Under the pieces are notes generated by a model. It had not been told where the DNA came from, ran no database searches, and worked only from the letters and a program-made list of their open reading frames with translations. This document shows positions 50,906-60,296 of a stretch of 64,000 nucleotides of DNA, piece after piece (within the stretch, counting starts at the first letter, position 1; each line of letters opens with the position of its first letter). The DNA is from an uncultured Bacteroidales bacterium (lineage in GTDB: Bacteria; Bacteroidota; Bacteroidia; Bacteroidales; Muribaculaceae). The stretch is taken from contig UQMZ01000002.1 of NCBI GenBank assembly GCA_900542185.1, forward strand, positions 1 to 64,000, in the 5' to 3' direction. Both the position numbers and the translations under genes were made by a program.

Positions 50906-52303
50906 ATGATAAACCGAGTACTGATACGTAACAAGGTAGTGCAGGTGCTGTATTCGTGTCTGCTGGTAAGCAAGAAGTTCCAACTGGCTGAACCGCCGGC
51001 CCAGCCCACGAAGGAGAAGCGCTATGCCTACGGTCTGTATGTCGACATGCTGGCACTGTTCGTGATGCTGGCCCGACGCGTGGAATTCCGTAAGTCATAT
51101 CCCCTTGAGACCAGCCGTTTCATGGAGCGGATCAAGGAAGACGACCGTGTATCGGCCGCTGTGCGCCGCCTGTCCGAGAACCCGATGTTCGTCAACACCG
51201 TCGACAATCTGGCGCAGACACTGAAGGATTCCGGCATTTTCCGCAACTACATCAAGGATTCGCAGAATGGCGACGGCGCCGCCGAGGACACGCTGTGGCG
51301 CGAGACGTTCAACCAATTGGTAATGGTGACTCCGGCCATTACGGAATATGCCGAGAGTCTACCCTCCTATACGTTCCGCGGCGTGGAGCGCATGCAGCAG
51401 ATGATGAACGACACGCTGTCGGACTTCATGTCGTCGCAGGGAAGTGTGGATGACTGCACCGCCACGTTGCTGAAGAGCTTCGACGCCACCCGCCAGCTCT
51501 ACATCCGCCTGCTGGCACTGGCCGTAGACCTGACCGACTTCCAGGAACGCAAACTGGACGAGGCCCGAAACCGTGCGGTGAAATCGTCGGAAGCCCTCAA
51601 CCCAAACATGCGGTTCGTAGACAACCGTCTGGTAAAGGCCCTGCGCGAAAATCCCGTGCTGGTCAAGGAAGTGAACAACTACCACATCAACTGGATGAGC
51701 GAGGATCCGCTGCTGATGGAAAGCCTGCTCCGCTCCGTGCTTGACTCCGACATCTACAAGGAATACATGGACCGTCCGGAGTGCGGCATGACAGAGGACG
51801 CCGAACTCTGGAAAGAGTTGTTCCGCAAGGTGATATTCGACAACACCGCCCTTCTGGAATGGCTGGAGGAGACTTCCGTGTTCTGGAACGACGACATCGA
51901 CATCATCGGCACATTCGTGCTCAAGACCTTGCGCCGCGTGGAGGAAGGCGACCACAACGCCATAATGCCACAATTCAAGGATGACGAGGACCGTGAGTTC
52001 GGTCCCAGGCTTCTTAAGGCCGCCATCAAGGGGCAGGCTGAATATGGCTCGTGGATACAGCAGGCCCTGCGCACCAGCGAATGGGAAGCCGACCGCCTCG
52101 CCTTCATGGACGTGGTGATCATGACCACCGCCTTGGCCGAAATTCTGAACTTCCCCAAGATTCCCGTTTCCGTCAGCATCAACGAATACATCGAGATCGC
52201 CAAGAGCTATAGCTCGGCCAAGTCCGGATCGTTCATCAACGGGCTGCTGGCCGACATTCTGAGGATGCTGAAGGAAAAAGGAATACTGCACAAGGCCCTG
52301 TAA
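50906..52303 (+). CDS. nusB: Transcription antitermination protein NusB, extended form
   Basis: The start is NRVLIRNKVVQVLYSCLL, the usual Bacteroidota NusB N-terminus, and the last 90 residues (AFMDVVIMTTALAEILNFPKIP, then SINEYIEIAKSYSS and FINGLLADIL) are the NusB core. NusB binds boxA RNA with NusE during rRNA transcription. At 465 residues it is well over the 140 of E. coli and also longer than the roughly 300 I expect for Bacteroides; the extra part is a helical middle region. It leads a run of genes (yajC, ybbR, coaE, DUF5606) conserved in the phylum. Confidence 0.88.
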   Translation: MINRVLIRNKVVQVLYSCLLVSKKFQLAEPPAQPTKEKRYAYGLYVDMLALFVMLARRVEFRKSYPLETSRFMERIKEDDRVSAAVRRLSENPMFVNTVDNLAQTLKDSGIFRNYIKDSQNGDGAAEDTLWRETFNQLVMVTPAITEYAESLPSYTFRGVERMQQMMNDTLSDFMSSQGSVDDCTATLLKSFDATRQLYIRLLALAVDLTDFQERKLDEARNRAVKSSEALNPNMRFVDNRLVKALRENPVLVKEVNNYHINWMSEDPLLMESLLRSVLDSDIYKEYMDRPECGMTEDAELWKELFRKVIFDNTALLEWLEETSVFWNDDIDIIGTFVLKTLRRVEEGDHNAIMPQFKDDEDREFGPRLLKAAIKGQAEYGSWIQQALRTSEWEADRLAFMDVVIMTTALAEILNFPKIPVSVSINEYIEIAKSYSSAKSGSFINGLLADILRMLKEKGILHKAL

Positions 52304-52360
52304 CGCACAAAAGCAGCGCTTTCCACGTTTATTAATTAGAAAATTTAAAGCAAGAATACT

Positions 52361-52729
52361 ATGTTGACAACTATTTTACTGCAGGCCGCCAAGAGTGCAG
52401 GCGGAGGCATGGAAGGACTCATCATGATCGTGGCCATGATCGCCATCTTCTATTTCCTGATGATCCGTCCTCAGAACAAGAAGCAGAAGGAAATCAAGCG
52501 TCAGCGCGAGGCCATGAAGACGGGCGACCGCGTTGTGACCGCCGGCGGCATCCACGGCAGACTGCGCGACGTAAAGGACGCCACCGTTACGATGGAAGTG
52601 GCTCCGGGCGTCACTCTCAAGGTGGACAAGACCAGCGTGTTCCCCGCCGTCGAGGAGGCCACTCCCGCCAAGAAAGAGAAAAAAGCCAAGGAGGTAAAGG
52701 AAGAAAAAGAGGAGAAGGAAGACAAATAA
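52361..52729 (+). CDS. yajC: Preprotein translocase subunit YajC
   Basis: The 122-residue protein has one transmembrane helix at about 17-36 (LIMIVAMIAIFYFLMIRP) followed by PQNKKQKEIKRQREAMKTGD and VTAGGIHGRL, the YajC signature. It assists SecDF at the Sec translocon. The last 25 residues are a Lys/Glu-rich tail (KKEKKAKEVKEEKEEKEDK), not part of the core. Confidence 0.94.
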   Translation: MLTTILLQAAKSAGGGMEGLIMIVAMIAIFYFLMIRPQNKKQKEIKRQREAMKTGDRVVTAGGIHGRLRDVKDATVTMEVAPGVTLKVDKTSVFPAVEEATPAKKEKKAKEVKEEKEEKEDK

Positions 52730-52741
52730 TCCATCTCTGTT

Positions 52742-53716
52742 ATGCCGCTCCGGAAACGAGACTTGCGTGACACCTGGCTGAAGGTACGTGCCTCCGGCCA
52801 GTTCCGCAATGTGCTCCTGTTTCTGGTGTTCGTGGCCGTCAGCGCGCTGTTCTGGTGCATCCTGGCCCTCAACGACTCGGTGACGGAGACCTTCACCGTG
52901 CGCGTGCACCTGGAGAATGTGCCGGACTCCGTCACGTTCATCAACCAGCCGCCGCAGGCCATGCACGTCACCCTGCGCGACAAAGGCACCAACATTCTGC
53001 GCAGCGGCGTGCTGAAACATCCGCAGATCAACATCAACTTCCGCGACTATTCCGACCGGGGAATCTTCCGGATGTCCAAGACCGACCTGAACGCCGTGCT
53101 GAAGGCCACCTTCGGCAACGGCATACAGATTATCGCCACGTCGCTCGACTCGCTTCGATGCTACTACACCGACTCGCCGGGCAAACGCGTGCCGGTACGC
53201 ATCATGGCCGACGTGACGGCATCGTCGGGCAACATAATAGCCGGACAACCGGTGCCGATGCAACGCGGCGTACGCATATATTCATACGGCGACGAGACGG
53301 ACACCATCACCCAGGTGGTGACCGAGGTGCTCAAGAAGCGTGACCTGTCGCAGACCCAGTTGTTCGATGTCAGGATACGCCCCATACCCGGAATACGCAT
53401 CGTGCCGCCTGAAATAGGCGTGCAGATCAATGTGGAGCCGCTGGTGCATAAGGAAGGATACGTCACTATCGAGTCGCGCGGTGTGCCGCAGGGCGAGAGT
53501 CTGATGCTGTTCCCCAACCGTGTGCCTGTGTCGTACTATGTGCCTATGAGCAAATTCAACGATACCGAAATCCCGGTTTCCGTGACTGTGGATTACGCTG
53601 ATACCGGACTGACCCGTACCAACCAGATACCGGTCAGACTCGGCAATGTTCCCGACTATGTGGTCAATCCAGAGATCAAGGCCGACAGCGTGGAATATAC
53701 CCTTGTGAAACGATGA
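52742..53716 (+). CDS. YbbR-domain membrane protein
   Basis: The 324-residue protein has one N-terminal transmembrane helix (about 22-42) and then repeats of the extracytoplasmic YbbR beta fold (for example PVRIMADVTASSGNIIAGQPV). In Firmicutes such proteins (CdaR) regulate a diadenylate cyclase; no cyclase gene is next to it here. It lies 12 bases after yajC and overlaps coaE by 4 bases, an order conserved in Bacteroidota. Confidence 0.85.
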   Translation: MPLRKRDLRDTWLKVRASGQFRNVLLFLVFVAVSALFWCILALNDSVTETFTVRVHLENVPDSVTFINQPPQAMHVTLRDKGTNILRSGVLKHPQININFRDYSDRGIFRMSKTDLNAVLKATFGNGIQIIATSLDSLRCYYTDSPGKRVPVRIMADVTASSGNIIAGQPVPMQRGVRIYSYGDETDTITQVVTEVLKKRDLSQTQLFDVRIRPIPGIRIVPPEIGVQINVEPLVHKEGYVTIESRGVPQGESLMLFPNRVPVSYYVPMSKFNDTEIPVSVTVDYADTGLTRTNQIPVRLGNVPDYVVNPEIKADSVEYTLVKR

Positions 53717-54291
53717 GGCTTATAGGACTGTCCGGAGGCATAGGCACCGGGAAAAGCACTGTGGCACGCATACTGCGGTTGCGCGGCTATGAGGTCTACG
53801 ACTGCGACCTTGAGGCCAAACGGCTGATGGACGAGTCCCAGGAGGTGCGTCATTCGCTGCGCGACCGCTGGGGCGAGGAGATATACAGCGCCGAAGGCGA
53901 ACTGGACCGTCGAAAGGTGGCCGAATATGTGTTCGACGACCGCCGGGAGAAGGCATGGCTCGACAGCCTGGTGCACGGGCTTGTGCGCGATGATGTGAAA
54001 AGATGGGCAGACACCCATACCGATTACCGTCATGACAAGGTCTTTGTGGAATCGGCCATACTTTTCACTTCCGGACTCGCCGATATGTGTCAGGAGGTTT
54101 GGGAAGTGACCGCACCGCTCGACATACGCGTGGAGCGCGTCATGAAGCGTTCCGGACTGACCGGGGAGCAGGCACTGGCCAGGATCGAGGCCCAGCGCGA
54201 GGAACAGAAGATATGCCAATCCCGCCGTACGCTTCAGATAGTCAACGACGGCACCGCTCCTCTGCTGGACGCCATATCCGACATAAATTAG
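53713..54291 (+). CDS. coaE: Dephospho-CoA kinase
   Basis: CoaE phosphorylates the ribose 3'-hydroxyl of dephospho-CoA, the last step of CoA synthesis. The 192-residue protein has the P-loop GGIGTGKST at 8-16, DCDLEAKRLMDE and the expected LID region (RVMKRSGLTGEQALARIEAQ). Its start overlaps the ybbR stop (ATGA). Confidence 0.94.
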   Translation: MRLIGLSGGIGTGKSTVARILRLRGYEVYDCDLEAKRLMDESQEVRHSLRDRWGEEIYSAEGELDRRKVAEYVFDDRREKAWLDSLVHGLVRDDVKRWADTHTDYRHDKVFVESAILFTSGLADMCQEVWEVTAPLDIRVERVMKRSGLTGEQALARIEAQREEQKICQSRRTLQIVNDGTAPLLDAISDIN

Positions 54292-54392
54292 AAATCATTA
54301 CTGACCTTAGATAGAAATCATGTCGCCGGCCTTTTGATTCGGCTATTTACTCGGCGATTTATATTGAAAGAATTTAAATAACAAATACAGCA

Positions 54393-54836
54393 ATGTTAAA
54401 GAAAATCATTTCGATCACGGGCAAGCCCGGACTGCAGAAGATATTGAGCCAGGGACGCGGTACCCTGATAGTTGAGGATGTAGAGACAAAGCGTCGTTTT
54501 CCGGTGCATTCGCGCGACCAGGTAGTATCGTTGGGCGACATCTCGATGTACACCGAAAGCGGCGACACTCCTCTGGGCGAGATCATGCAGATGCTTTACG
54601 ACAAGACCGGCGGCAAGCCCATTGACGGCGAGAAGATGACCTCCGAGCAGCTTCACCAGTCATTCGGCGAAGTCGTGACCGACTACGACCGCCTCCGCGT
54701 CCGCGACCGCGACATCAAGAAGCTCTACAAATGGTACAACATCCTCCTTGCCGACGGCTTCACCAAGTTCGTCGAGGCCACCGCCGACGCCGCTGCCTCA
54801 GCCTCCGAGACTCCTGCCGAGTCTAAGGCCGAGTAA
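54393..54836 (+). CDS. DUF5606 protein
   Basis: The 147-residue protein (LKKIISITGKPGLQKILSQG at the start) matches the DUF5606 family of Bacteroidota, with ISMYTESGDTPLGEIMQ and RDRDIKKLYKWYNILL in the body. The last 25 residues are an Ala/Glu-rich tail. The function is unknown. It follows coaE by about 100 bases and is closed by a convergent terminator. Confidence 0.8.
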   Translation: MLKKIISITGKPGLQKILSQGRGTLIVEDVETKRRFPVHSRDQVVSLGDISMYTESGDTPLGEIMQMLYDKTGGKPIDGEKMTSEQLHQSFGEVVTDYDRLRVRDRDIKKLYKWYNILLADGFTKFVEATADAAASASETPAESKAE

Positions 54837-54860
54837 CCCAAATAAACAACCTCAAAAACA

Positions 54861-54895
54861 TTAGGGTGCGCCCGCTATAAGCCGGCGCACCCTAA
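54861..54895. terminator. Convergent terminator between DUF5606 and rlmB
   Basis: TTAGGGTGCGCC (54861-54872) pairs perfectly with 54884-54895 around an 11-nt loop, between two genes that face each other. Confidence 0.85.
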
Positions 54896-54913
54896 TTGTC
54901 TATATCCAATATC

Positions 54914-55651
54914 TTACTTCTGTCTCTGGCGGATGGCTTCGTACATGAGGATGCCGGCGGCGACGGAGACGTTGAGGCTGCCGATCTGGCCGAGGATGGG
55001 GATGGCGGCGAGCTCATCGCAGGCGCGTAGCACTTCGTCGCTGATGCCGTGCTCCTCGTTGCCCATCACGATGGCTACGGGCACGGTGTAGTCTATCTGA
55101 GTGTAATTGATCGAGGCCTTCTCGGTGGCGCCAACTATCTTCACGCCACTCTCCTTCAGCATACGGACAGCCGTAAGCATGTCACGCTCGCGACATACAG
55201 GCACATACAGCAATCCTCCGGCCGAGGTCTTCATCGCGTCGGGAGTCACCGAGGCGGAGTTGCGCTCCGGGATCACGATGCCGTCAAAGGCGGCGCAGTT
55301 GGCCGTGCGCCCTATCGCGCCGAAGTTGCGTATGTCGGTCACGCCGTCCAGGCACATCAGCAACGGCGTCTTTCCCTCCTCGTACAGCGCGGGAAGCAGA
55401 TTCTCCAGTTTATGATAACGCACCGCCGCCATAATCGCTATGACGCCCTGATGATTCTTCATCGTGATACGGTTCAGCTTCTCCATAGGCACCCGCTGCA
55501 CGGGGATGCCGTACAGCCGCGCCTTCTCCATTATCTCGCGGGCTATGTCGCCCCCCATTTCCTTACGCAGCAATATCTTGTCGATGCTCTTGCCGCTATC
55601 CACAGCCTCCAGCACCGCACGCGTTCCAAATATATAATCGCCTTTTTCCAT
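54914..55651 (-). CDS. rlmB: 23S rRNA (guanosine2251-2'-O)-methyltransferase (TrmH family)
   Basis: The 245-residue SPOUT methyltransferase has the TrmH/SpoU motifs: DGVTDIRNFGAIGRTANCA (motif 1), VAIVMGNEEHGIS (motif 2) and IPILGQIGSLNVSVAAGILMYE (motif 3). The N-terminal 80 residues are the RNA-binding domain of RlmB. It modifies a 23S rRNA guanosine. It follows recN by two bases. Confidence 0.92.
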   Translation of the reverse strand: MEKGDYIFGTRAVLEAVDSGKSIDKILLRKEMGGDIAREIMEKARLYGIPVQRVPMEKLNRITMKNHQGVIAIMAAVRYHKLENLLPALYEEGKTPLLMCLDGVTDIRNFGAIGRTANCAAFDGIVIPERNSASVTPDAMKTSAGGLLYVPVCRERDMLTAVRMLKESGVKIVGATEKASINYTQIDYTVPVAIVMGNEEHGISDEVLRACDELAAIPILGQIGSLNVSVAAGILMYEAIRQRQK

Positions 55652-55653
55652 AA

Positions 55654-57351
55654 TTACATAGATGCTTTTAATAATGCGCGGGCATTCTCGCGTGCCGCCT
55701 CGGTCACCTCGCTGCCCGATATCATGGCGGCTATCTCACTGACGCGGGCTTCGTGGTCCAGTTTCTCCACATGCGTCACGGTGCGGTCGCCCTCGTCGCG
55801 CTTATAGACCTTGAAATGCTCCACGCCCTGCGCGGCCACCTGAGGCAGATGGGTGATTGCCATCACCTGTATGTCGTCGCCCATACGGCGCATCATCAGG
55901 CCCATCTGCTCGGCTATCTCGCCCGATACTCCGGTGTCCACCTCGTCGAATACGATGGTGGGCATATTCATGCGGCGCGCCACCACGGCCTTCAGCGACA
56001 GCATCAGTCTTGACATCTCGCCGCCAGAGGCGGTGTCGCCCACCGGCTGCAGCTTGGCGTTACGGTTGAAGGCGCACAGGAACTCAACCCTGTCGCCGCC
56101 CGTAGAGGTCAGCTTGGCCGGCGATACGCGCACCTCGAACTTCAGGTTGGGCAGTCCCAACGTCCGGGCCGCCGCTAATATCTCGTCGCCCAACAATCGG
56201 GCACCCTCCCGACGCATCCGTGTCAGCACCGCCGCCTTCTCCTTCAGCACGCGGGCCATCTCGCGGGCCTGTCGCTCCAGTTCGGGCAGTTCACCGCCAT
56301 CGCCCGTAAGCTCGCCCAGCTCCTGCTTAAGTTTTATGTGTAAGTCTGCCAACTCGTCAGCATCCTTCACCTTGAAATGCTTAACGGCGGCATAGTATGC
56401 CTGCATTCGCGACGACAGACGCTCAAGAGCCGCCGGATTGGTGTCGAGACCGGAATACATATCGTCAATGGCATCGGCTATGTCGCGTATCTCGGTTTCC
56501 ATCACCTCCATGCGCGCCGGTATGTCCTGGTCCTCCACATCGCGCCCGAACAGCGAGAAATCTATTTTGTCCACTATACCCCGGGCCTCGGCCACATCGC
56601 CGAGCATACCCCTGTCGCCGCTGCCGAACAGTGACGCCAGCGACGCCAGGCGCTGCTTTATCTCGTCGGCGTCCGACAGCACCTCGTATCTCTTTTCAAT
56701 CTCGGTCAGTTCACCCTTCTTAGGCTTCAACGCATCGAGCTGACCGCACTGGAAGCGCAGGAATTCCTCATTCTCGCGATTCTTGGCGTTACGTTCCTTC
56801 ACACGGTCTATGTCGCGGCGCAATGCGGCGAACCGCCGGAAATCGCGACGGTAATCTTCTAATTGCGGAATCGTACCGGAAAATACATCGACCACATGCA
56901 GCTGCTCTGCCTCGTCGCTGAGTCCGGCATTGGCGTGCTGGGAATGGATGTAAACCAATTTCGGTCCGATGGCCGCAAGGGTGGCGAGTGTCACCGGAGT
57001 GTCGTTGATGTAGATCTTGCTGCGCCCCTCGGCGGCTATCTCGCGGCGTATTGCCACTTCATTACGTGTGCAGGTTCCGTCCGCATCGTCATATTCCACC
57101 CACTCTATGCCGCGCTCCTCGAACAGACGCCGCATCTCTGGGTCCACATCCTCGAACGTGGCCTCGATACGGCTTTTGCCACCGGCCACCACACGCGAGT
57201 CGGCACGGCCTCCGGTCAGCAGCGACAACGCGCCGAGCATGATGCTTTTGCCCGACCCCGTCTCGCCCGTTATCACGGTCATGCCTGGGCCGAACTCAAC
57301 GTCCACACCCTCTATCAGTGCGTAATTCCTTATTCCAAGCCTCCTGAGCAT
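55654..57351 (-). CDS. recN: DNA repair protein RecN
   Basis: RecN (565 residues) is an SMC-like ATPase in double-strand-break repair. The Walker A is GETGSGKS at 29-36, the signature is TASGGEMSRLMLSLK, and the Walker B is TIVFDEVDTGVSG. Between them lies a coiled-coil region of about 150-380. The start at 57351 (LRRLGIRNYALIEGVDVEF) is standard. Confidence 0.95.
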   Translation of the reverse strand: MLRRLGIRNYALIEGVDVEFGPGMTVITGETGSGKSIMLGALSLLTGGRADSRVVAGGKSRIEATFEDVDPEMRRLFEERGIEWVEYDDADGTCTRNEVAIRREIAAEGRSKIYINDTPVTLATLAAIGPKLVYIHSQHANAGLSDEAEQLHVVDVFSGTIPQLEDYRRDFRRFAALRRDIDRVKERNAKNRENEEFLRFQCGQLDALKPKKGELTEIEKRYEVLSDADEIKQRLASLASLFGSGDRGMLGDVAEARGIVDKIDFSLFGRDVEDQDIPARMEVMETEIRDIADAIDDMYSGLDTNPAALERLSSRMQAYYAAVKHFKVKDADELADLHIKLKQELGELTGDGGELPELERQAREMARVLKEKAAVLTRMRREGARLLGDEILAAARTLGLPNLKFEVRVSPAKLTSTGGDRVEFLCAFNRNAKLQPVGDTASGGEMSRLMLSLKAVVARRMNMPTIVFDEVDTGVSGEIAEQMGLMMRRMGDDIQVMAITHLPQVAAQGVEHFKVYKRDEGDRTVTHVEKLDHEARVSEIAAMISGSEVTEAARENARALLKASM

Positions 57352-57363
57352 CGTTCGTTTATT

Positions 57364-58284
57364 TTATCGCTGTTCCTCGGGATTCTTTATCTTGTTCAGC
57401 CGCTCCGACTCCGTGGGATAGATGGGCTGAAGCATGTCGTAAACCTTCTGCCGCTCCGTCTCGGGCGCTTTGCTGTACACGTTCACCAGTTCGTCCAGTT
57501 TCGAGTCGCGAAATATGCTCAGCGCCACCGACATCGGGGCAACATCATACACTTTCTTGATTTCATCCAGCGTTTCGGTGATGGCTGCGCGACCTTTGTC
57601 GGGGCTGGTCACCATCTCGTCGAGTCCCTTGCGGTGATACTGGTACAGCAGGTTGCGTATTCCGGCGGTATTGGTGTCGGTGTACGAGTTGAGCACAGCC
57701 GCGCGGTTGCGCGTATCGTCGAAAGTGCGCCATCCCACTTCGCCGCTCGACTGCTGGTATTGCACTATCTGTTGCGCGCGGTCGTAGAACCGCTGGCCGC
57801 CGTTGGGCGAAAACGAGTCGAAATCCAGCGCCAGCAGCAGATAGGCGTAATAGTCCAGTATGGCCGTCAGGTTGTTCTCGGGTTGCTGCGTGTTGTATGT
57901 CAGCGGGTCGCCCTCACGATAGTTGAATTCTATCTTGTTGTCCTTGAAATTAAAGAGCGTGGTGGTATACGTGGCGTTGTACACGGGACGGATCAGCTGC
58001 ACCTGCAGGTCGCCCTTCATGCGGTCGCCGTCATATTCGGAGATGGTGAAGAACAGGCGACACTCCAGTTTCTCGGTCGGCGAGAAAGTGGCGTCGCTGA
58101 ACTTGGTCTCGTTCATGTAGGAATTGAGCGTCTCCTTCAGATTGTCGAACACCGACTTGTTGGTGCCCTCTATCTTCTGGGTGTTCACCTCCACCGTGGC
58201 GCGGAATTCCTGGGCGTTCGCTCCGCACACCGTCGCCAACGCCGCCATGGCCGCCAATATGTACCGTATACCGTTTCTTATCAT
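57364..58284 (-). CDS. DUF4835 family secreted protein
   Basis: The 306-residue protein has a signal peptide (about 1-24, ending CGANAQ) and matches the DUF4835 family of Bacteroidota: EFRATVEVNTQKIEGTNKSV, then FFTISEYDGDRMKGDLQVQL, and a C-terminal NPEEQR. The function is unknown; it is regularly found between coaBC and recN, as here. It overlaps coaBC by 4 bases. Confidence 0.85.
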   Translation of the reverse strand: MIRNGIRYILAAMAALATVCGANAQEFRATVEVNTQKIEGTNKSVFDNLKETLNSYMNETKFSDATFSPTEKLECRLFFTISEYDGDRMKGDLQVQLIRPVYNATYTTTLFNFKDNKIEFNYREGDPLTYNTQQPENNLTAILDYYAYLLLALDFDSFSPNGGQRFYDRAQQIVQYQQSSGEVGWRTFDDTRNRAAVLNSYTDTNTAGIRNLLYQYHRKGLDEMVTSPDKGRAAITETLDEIKKVYDVAPMSVALSIFRDSKLDELVNVYSKAPETERQKVYDMLQPIYPTESERLNKIKNPEEQR

Positions 58285-59480
58285 TTCATTGCTTTCTCTA
58301 TGGCGTCGACTATGTCGGCCGCTACCTCGCGCTTGCTTTTCAGCGGAAAAGCCTGCTCCCCGTCCTCGCTCACGATGGTGATGCGGTTGGTGTCGGTGCG
58401 GAAACCGGCGCCCTTGTCCTTCAGAGAATTCAAAACGACAAAATCCAGGTTCTTATTGTGAAGCTTACTGTGCGCGGCGTCGTGTCCGTCGTCGGTCTCA
58501 AGCGCGAAACCGACCGTAACCTGACCCCGGCGCTTCATGTCGCCGCACGTGGCGGCTATGTCGGGATTGCGCACCAATTCTATAGTCTGCGTCTCCACAC
58601 CCTCGCGCTTAATCTTCCGGTCCTTGCGCTCGGCTGGGCGATAATCGGCCACGGCTGCCGAGAACACCGCAATATCGCTGTCACCGAATGCCCGTGTCGT
58701 AGCATCGCACATCTCCTCTGCGCTCTCCACGTCCACACGACGGATTCGGGGATGGTCCACGGTCAGCGACACAGGGCCTGCAACCAATGTAACCTCGGCG
58801 CCACGGTCGGCTAACTCCTCGGCGATGGCGAAGCCCATCTTGCCGCTGGAGAAATTGCCGATGAAACGCACCGGGTCCAGTTTCTCATAAGTCGGTCCGG
58901 CCGTGACTACCGCCTTCTTCCCTGCCAGCGACTCGCTCTTAGCGAAGTAGCGCTCTATACTCGCGAATATCTCCTCCGGCTCGGCCATACGGCCCTTGCC
59001 CTGCAGTCCGCTGGCCAAGGCTCCCGTTTCGGCCTCGATAATCATGACGCCGTCGGCGGCAAGCTGCCGCAGGTTGCGCTGCGTGGTGGGATGACGGTAC
59101 ATGTCCAGGTCCATTGCCGGGGCTATCATCACCGGCTCGCGGGCGGACAGATAGGTGGTGACAAGCATGTTGTCAGCCACGCCGTGCGCCATCTTTGCCA
59201 TTGTGGAGGCCGTGGCCGGGGCTATCACCATCAGGTCGGCCCACAGCCCGAGGTCCACGTGCGAGTGCCATTCACCGGTGTTGGCGGTAAAGAACTCGCT
59301 CACCACAGGCCGCTGGCTGAGCGACGACAGAGTGACCGGCGTGATGAATTCCTTGCCTGCGGGCGTCATCACCACCTGCACCTCGGCGCCGGCTTTGGTC
59401 AGCAGCCGCAGCAGTGTCACGCTCTTGTACGCGGCGATGCCGCCGCATATACCCAGCACTATGTGTTTTCCCTTCAGCAT
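58281..59480 (-). CDS. coaBC: Bifunctional phosphopantothenoylcysteine decarboxylase/synthase
   Basis: The 399-residue protein makes 4'-phosphopantetheine from phosphopantothenate and cysteine. The N-terminal flavin decarboxylase CoaC has GICGGIAAYKS (10-20), the active His in TGEWHSHVDLG and the PAMDLDMY segment; the C-terminal synthase CoaB has AGPTYEKLDPVRFIGNFSSG and VGFALETDD. With coaE at 53713 the window holds two steps of CoA synthesis. Confidence 0.95.
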   Translation of the reverse strand: MLKGKHIVLGICGGIAAYKSVTLLRLLTKAGAEVQVVMTPAGKEFITPVTLSSLSQRPVVSEFFTANTGEWHSHVDLGLWADLMVIAPATASTMAKMAHGVADNMLVTTYLSAREPVMIAPAMDLDMYRHPTTQRNLRQLAADGVMIIEAETGALASGLQGKGRMAEPEEIFASIERYFAKSESLAGKKAVVTAGPTYEKLDPVRFIGNFSSGKMGFAIAEELADRGAEVTLVAGPVSLTVDHPRIRRVDVESAEEMCDATTRAFGDSDIAVFSAAVADYRPAERKDRKIKREGVETQTIELVRNPDIAATCGDMKRRGQVTVGFALETDDGHDAAHSKLHNKNLDFVVLNSLKDKGAGFRTDTNRITIVSEDGEQAFPLKSKREVAADIVDAIEKAMK

Positions 59481-59487
59481 CTATATC

Positions 59488-60261
59488 CTATTTCTTACGC
59501 TTACGGCTTTCGGCATACAAGCGCGTCACCACGTCCTTGGTATTCTTGGGGAAATCGCCCTGCACCATCCAGGCATAGAACGAAGGCTCGCGGCGGAACA
59601 CGTCTATCACTTTCGAACCCTTGTGCTTGCCGAAGTTGAACACAGGCTCGTCGTTGTCGTTCAGCACGATACGGCCTGCCAGGTCGAGGCTTCGGCCTCC
59701 GCGCGAGAACTCGGCCAGGGCCTTTACGTCATTCTTCAGTTCGGGATAACGGTCCAGCTGGCTTTTCAGCACCTCGTAGGTGGCCACGGTGTCGGCCTCG
59801 GCCGAATGCGCGCCCTCCAGTTCCTTGCCGCAGTAGAAGCGGTAGGCGGCCACAAGCGTGCGCTGTTCCATCTTGTGGAAGATGTTCTGAACGTCGATGA
59901 ACTGACGCCCCTCCAGGTCGAATGGAAGTCCCACACGGTTGAATTCCTCAATCAGCAGAGGCACGTCGAACTTGTTGCTGTTGTATCCGGCTATGTCGCT
60001 GTCCTCGAATATCTGGCTCAGGGCCTTGGCTACCTGGCGGAACGTCGGGGCATCCTTCACGTCCTCGTCGGTGATGTGGTGCACGGCGGTGCTTGCCGGC
60101 GGTATCGGCATCTCGGGATTGATGCGGCGTGATTTGGTCTCCTCGTGTCCGTCGGGATAAACCTTGACGTAGCTGAGTTCCACTATTCGGTCCTTGGTTA
60201 TGTTCGTTCCGGTTGTCTCCAGGTCGAAGAATATCAGCGGCCTCTCAAGTTTCAATTCCAT
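59488..60261 (-). CDS. 3'-5' exonuclease, DnaQ-like DEDDh
   Basis: The 257-residue protein has the DEDDh motifs: Asp13/Glu15 in FFDLETTG, Asp99 in NKFDVPLL, and His152/Asp157 in HSAEADT. After residue 200 comes a second small domain, VFNFGKHKGSKVIDV...FYAWMVQGDF, as in exodeoxyribonuclease X-like proteins (DUF3820). It is probably a DNA exonuclease acting as a proofreading or repair enzyme; it sits 35 bases downstream of dnaN, the sliding clamp. Confidence 0.87.
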   Translation of the reverse strand: MELKLERPLIFFDLETTGTNITKDRIVELSYVKVYPDGHEETKSRRINPEMPIPPASTAVHHITDEDVKDAPTFRQVAKALSQIFEDSDIAGYNSNKFDVPLLIEEFNRVGLPFDLEGRQFIDVQNIFHKMEQRTLVAAYRFYCGKELEGAHSAEADTVATYEVLKSQLDRYPELKNDVKALAEFSRGGRSLDLAGRIVLNDNDEPVFNFGKHKGSKVIDVFRREPSFYAWMVQGDFPKNTKDVVTRLYAESRKRKK

Positions 60262-60296
60262 TTCACAATGATTTTACTACAGTTCGGTTCCGTTGC

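Noticed and set aside
52376..53263. Long minus-strand frame opposite yajC and ybbR (and similar long antisense frames opposite gcvPB, lpdA, the lyase and htpG)
   Set aside because: These are shadow frames of GC-rich genes; they have His/Arg/Ala-rich translations and no family features, and the plus-strand genes are secure.
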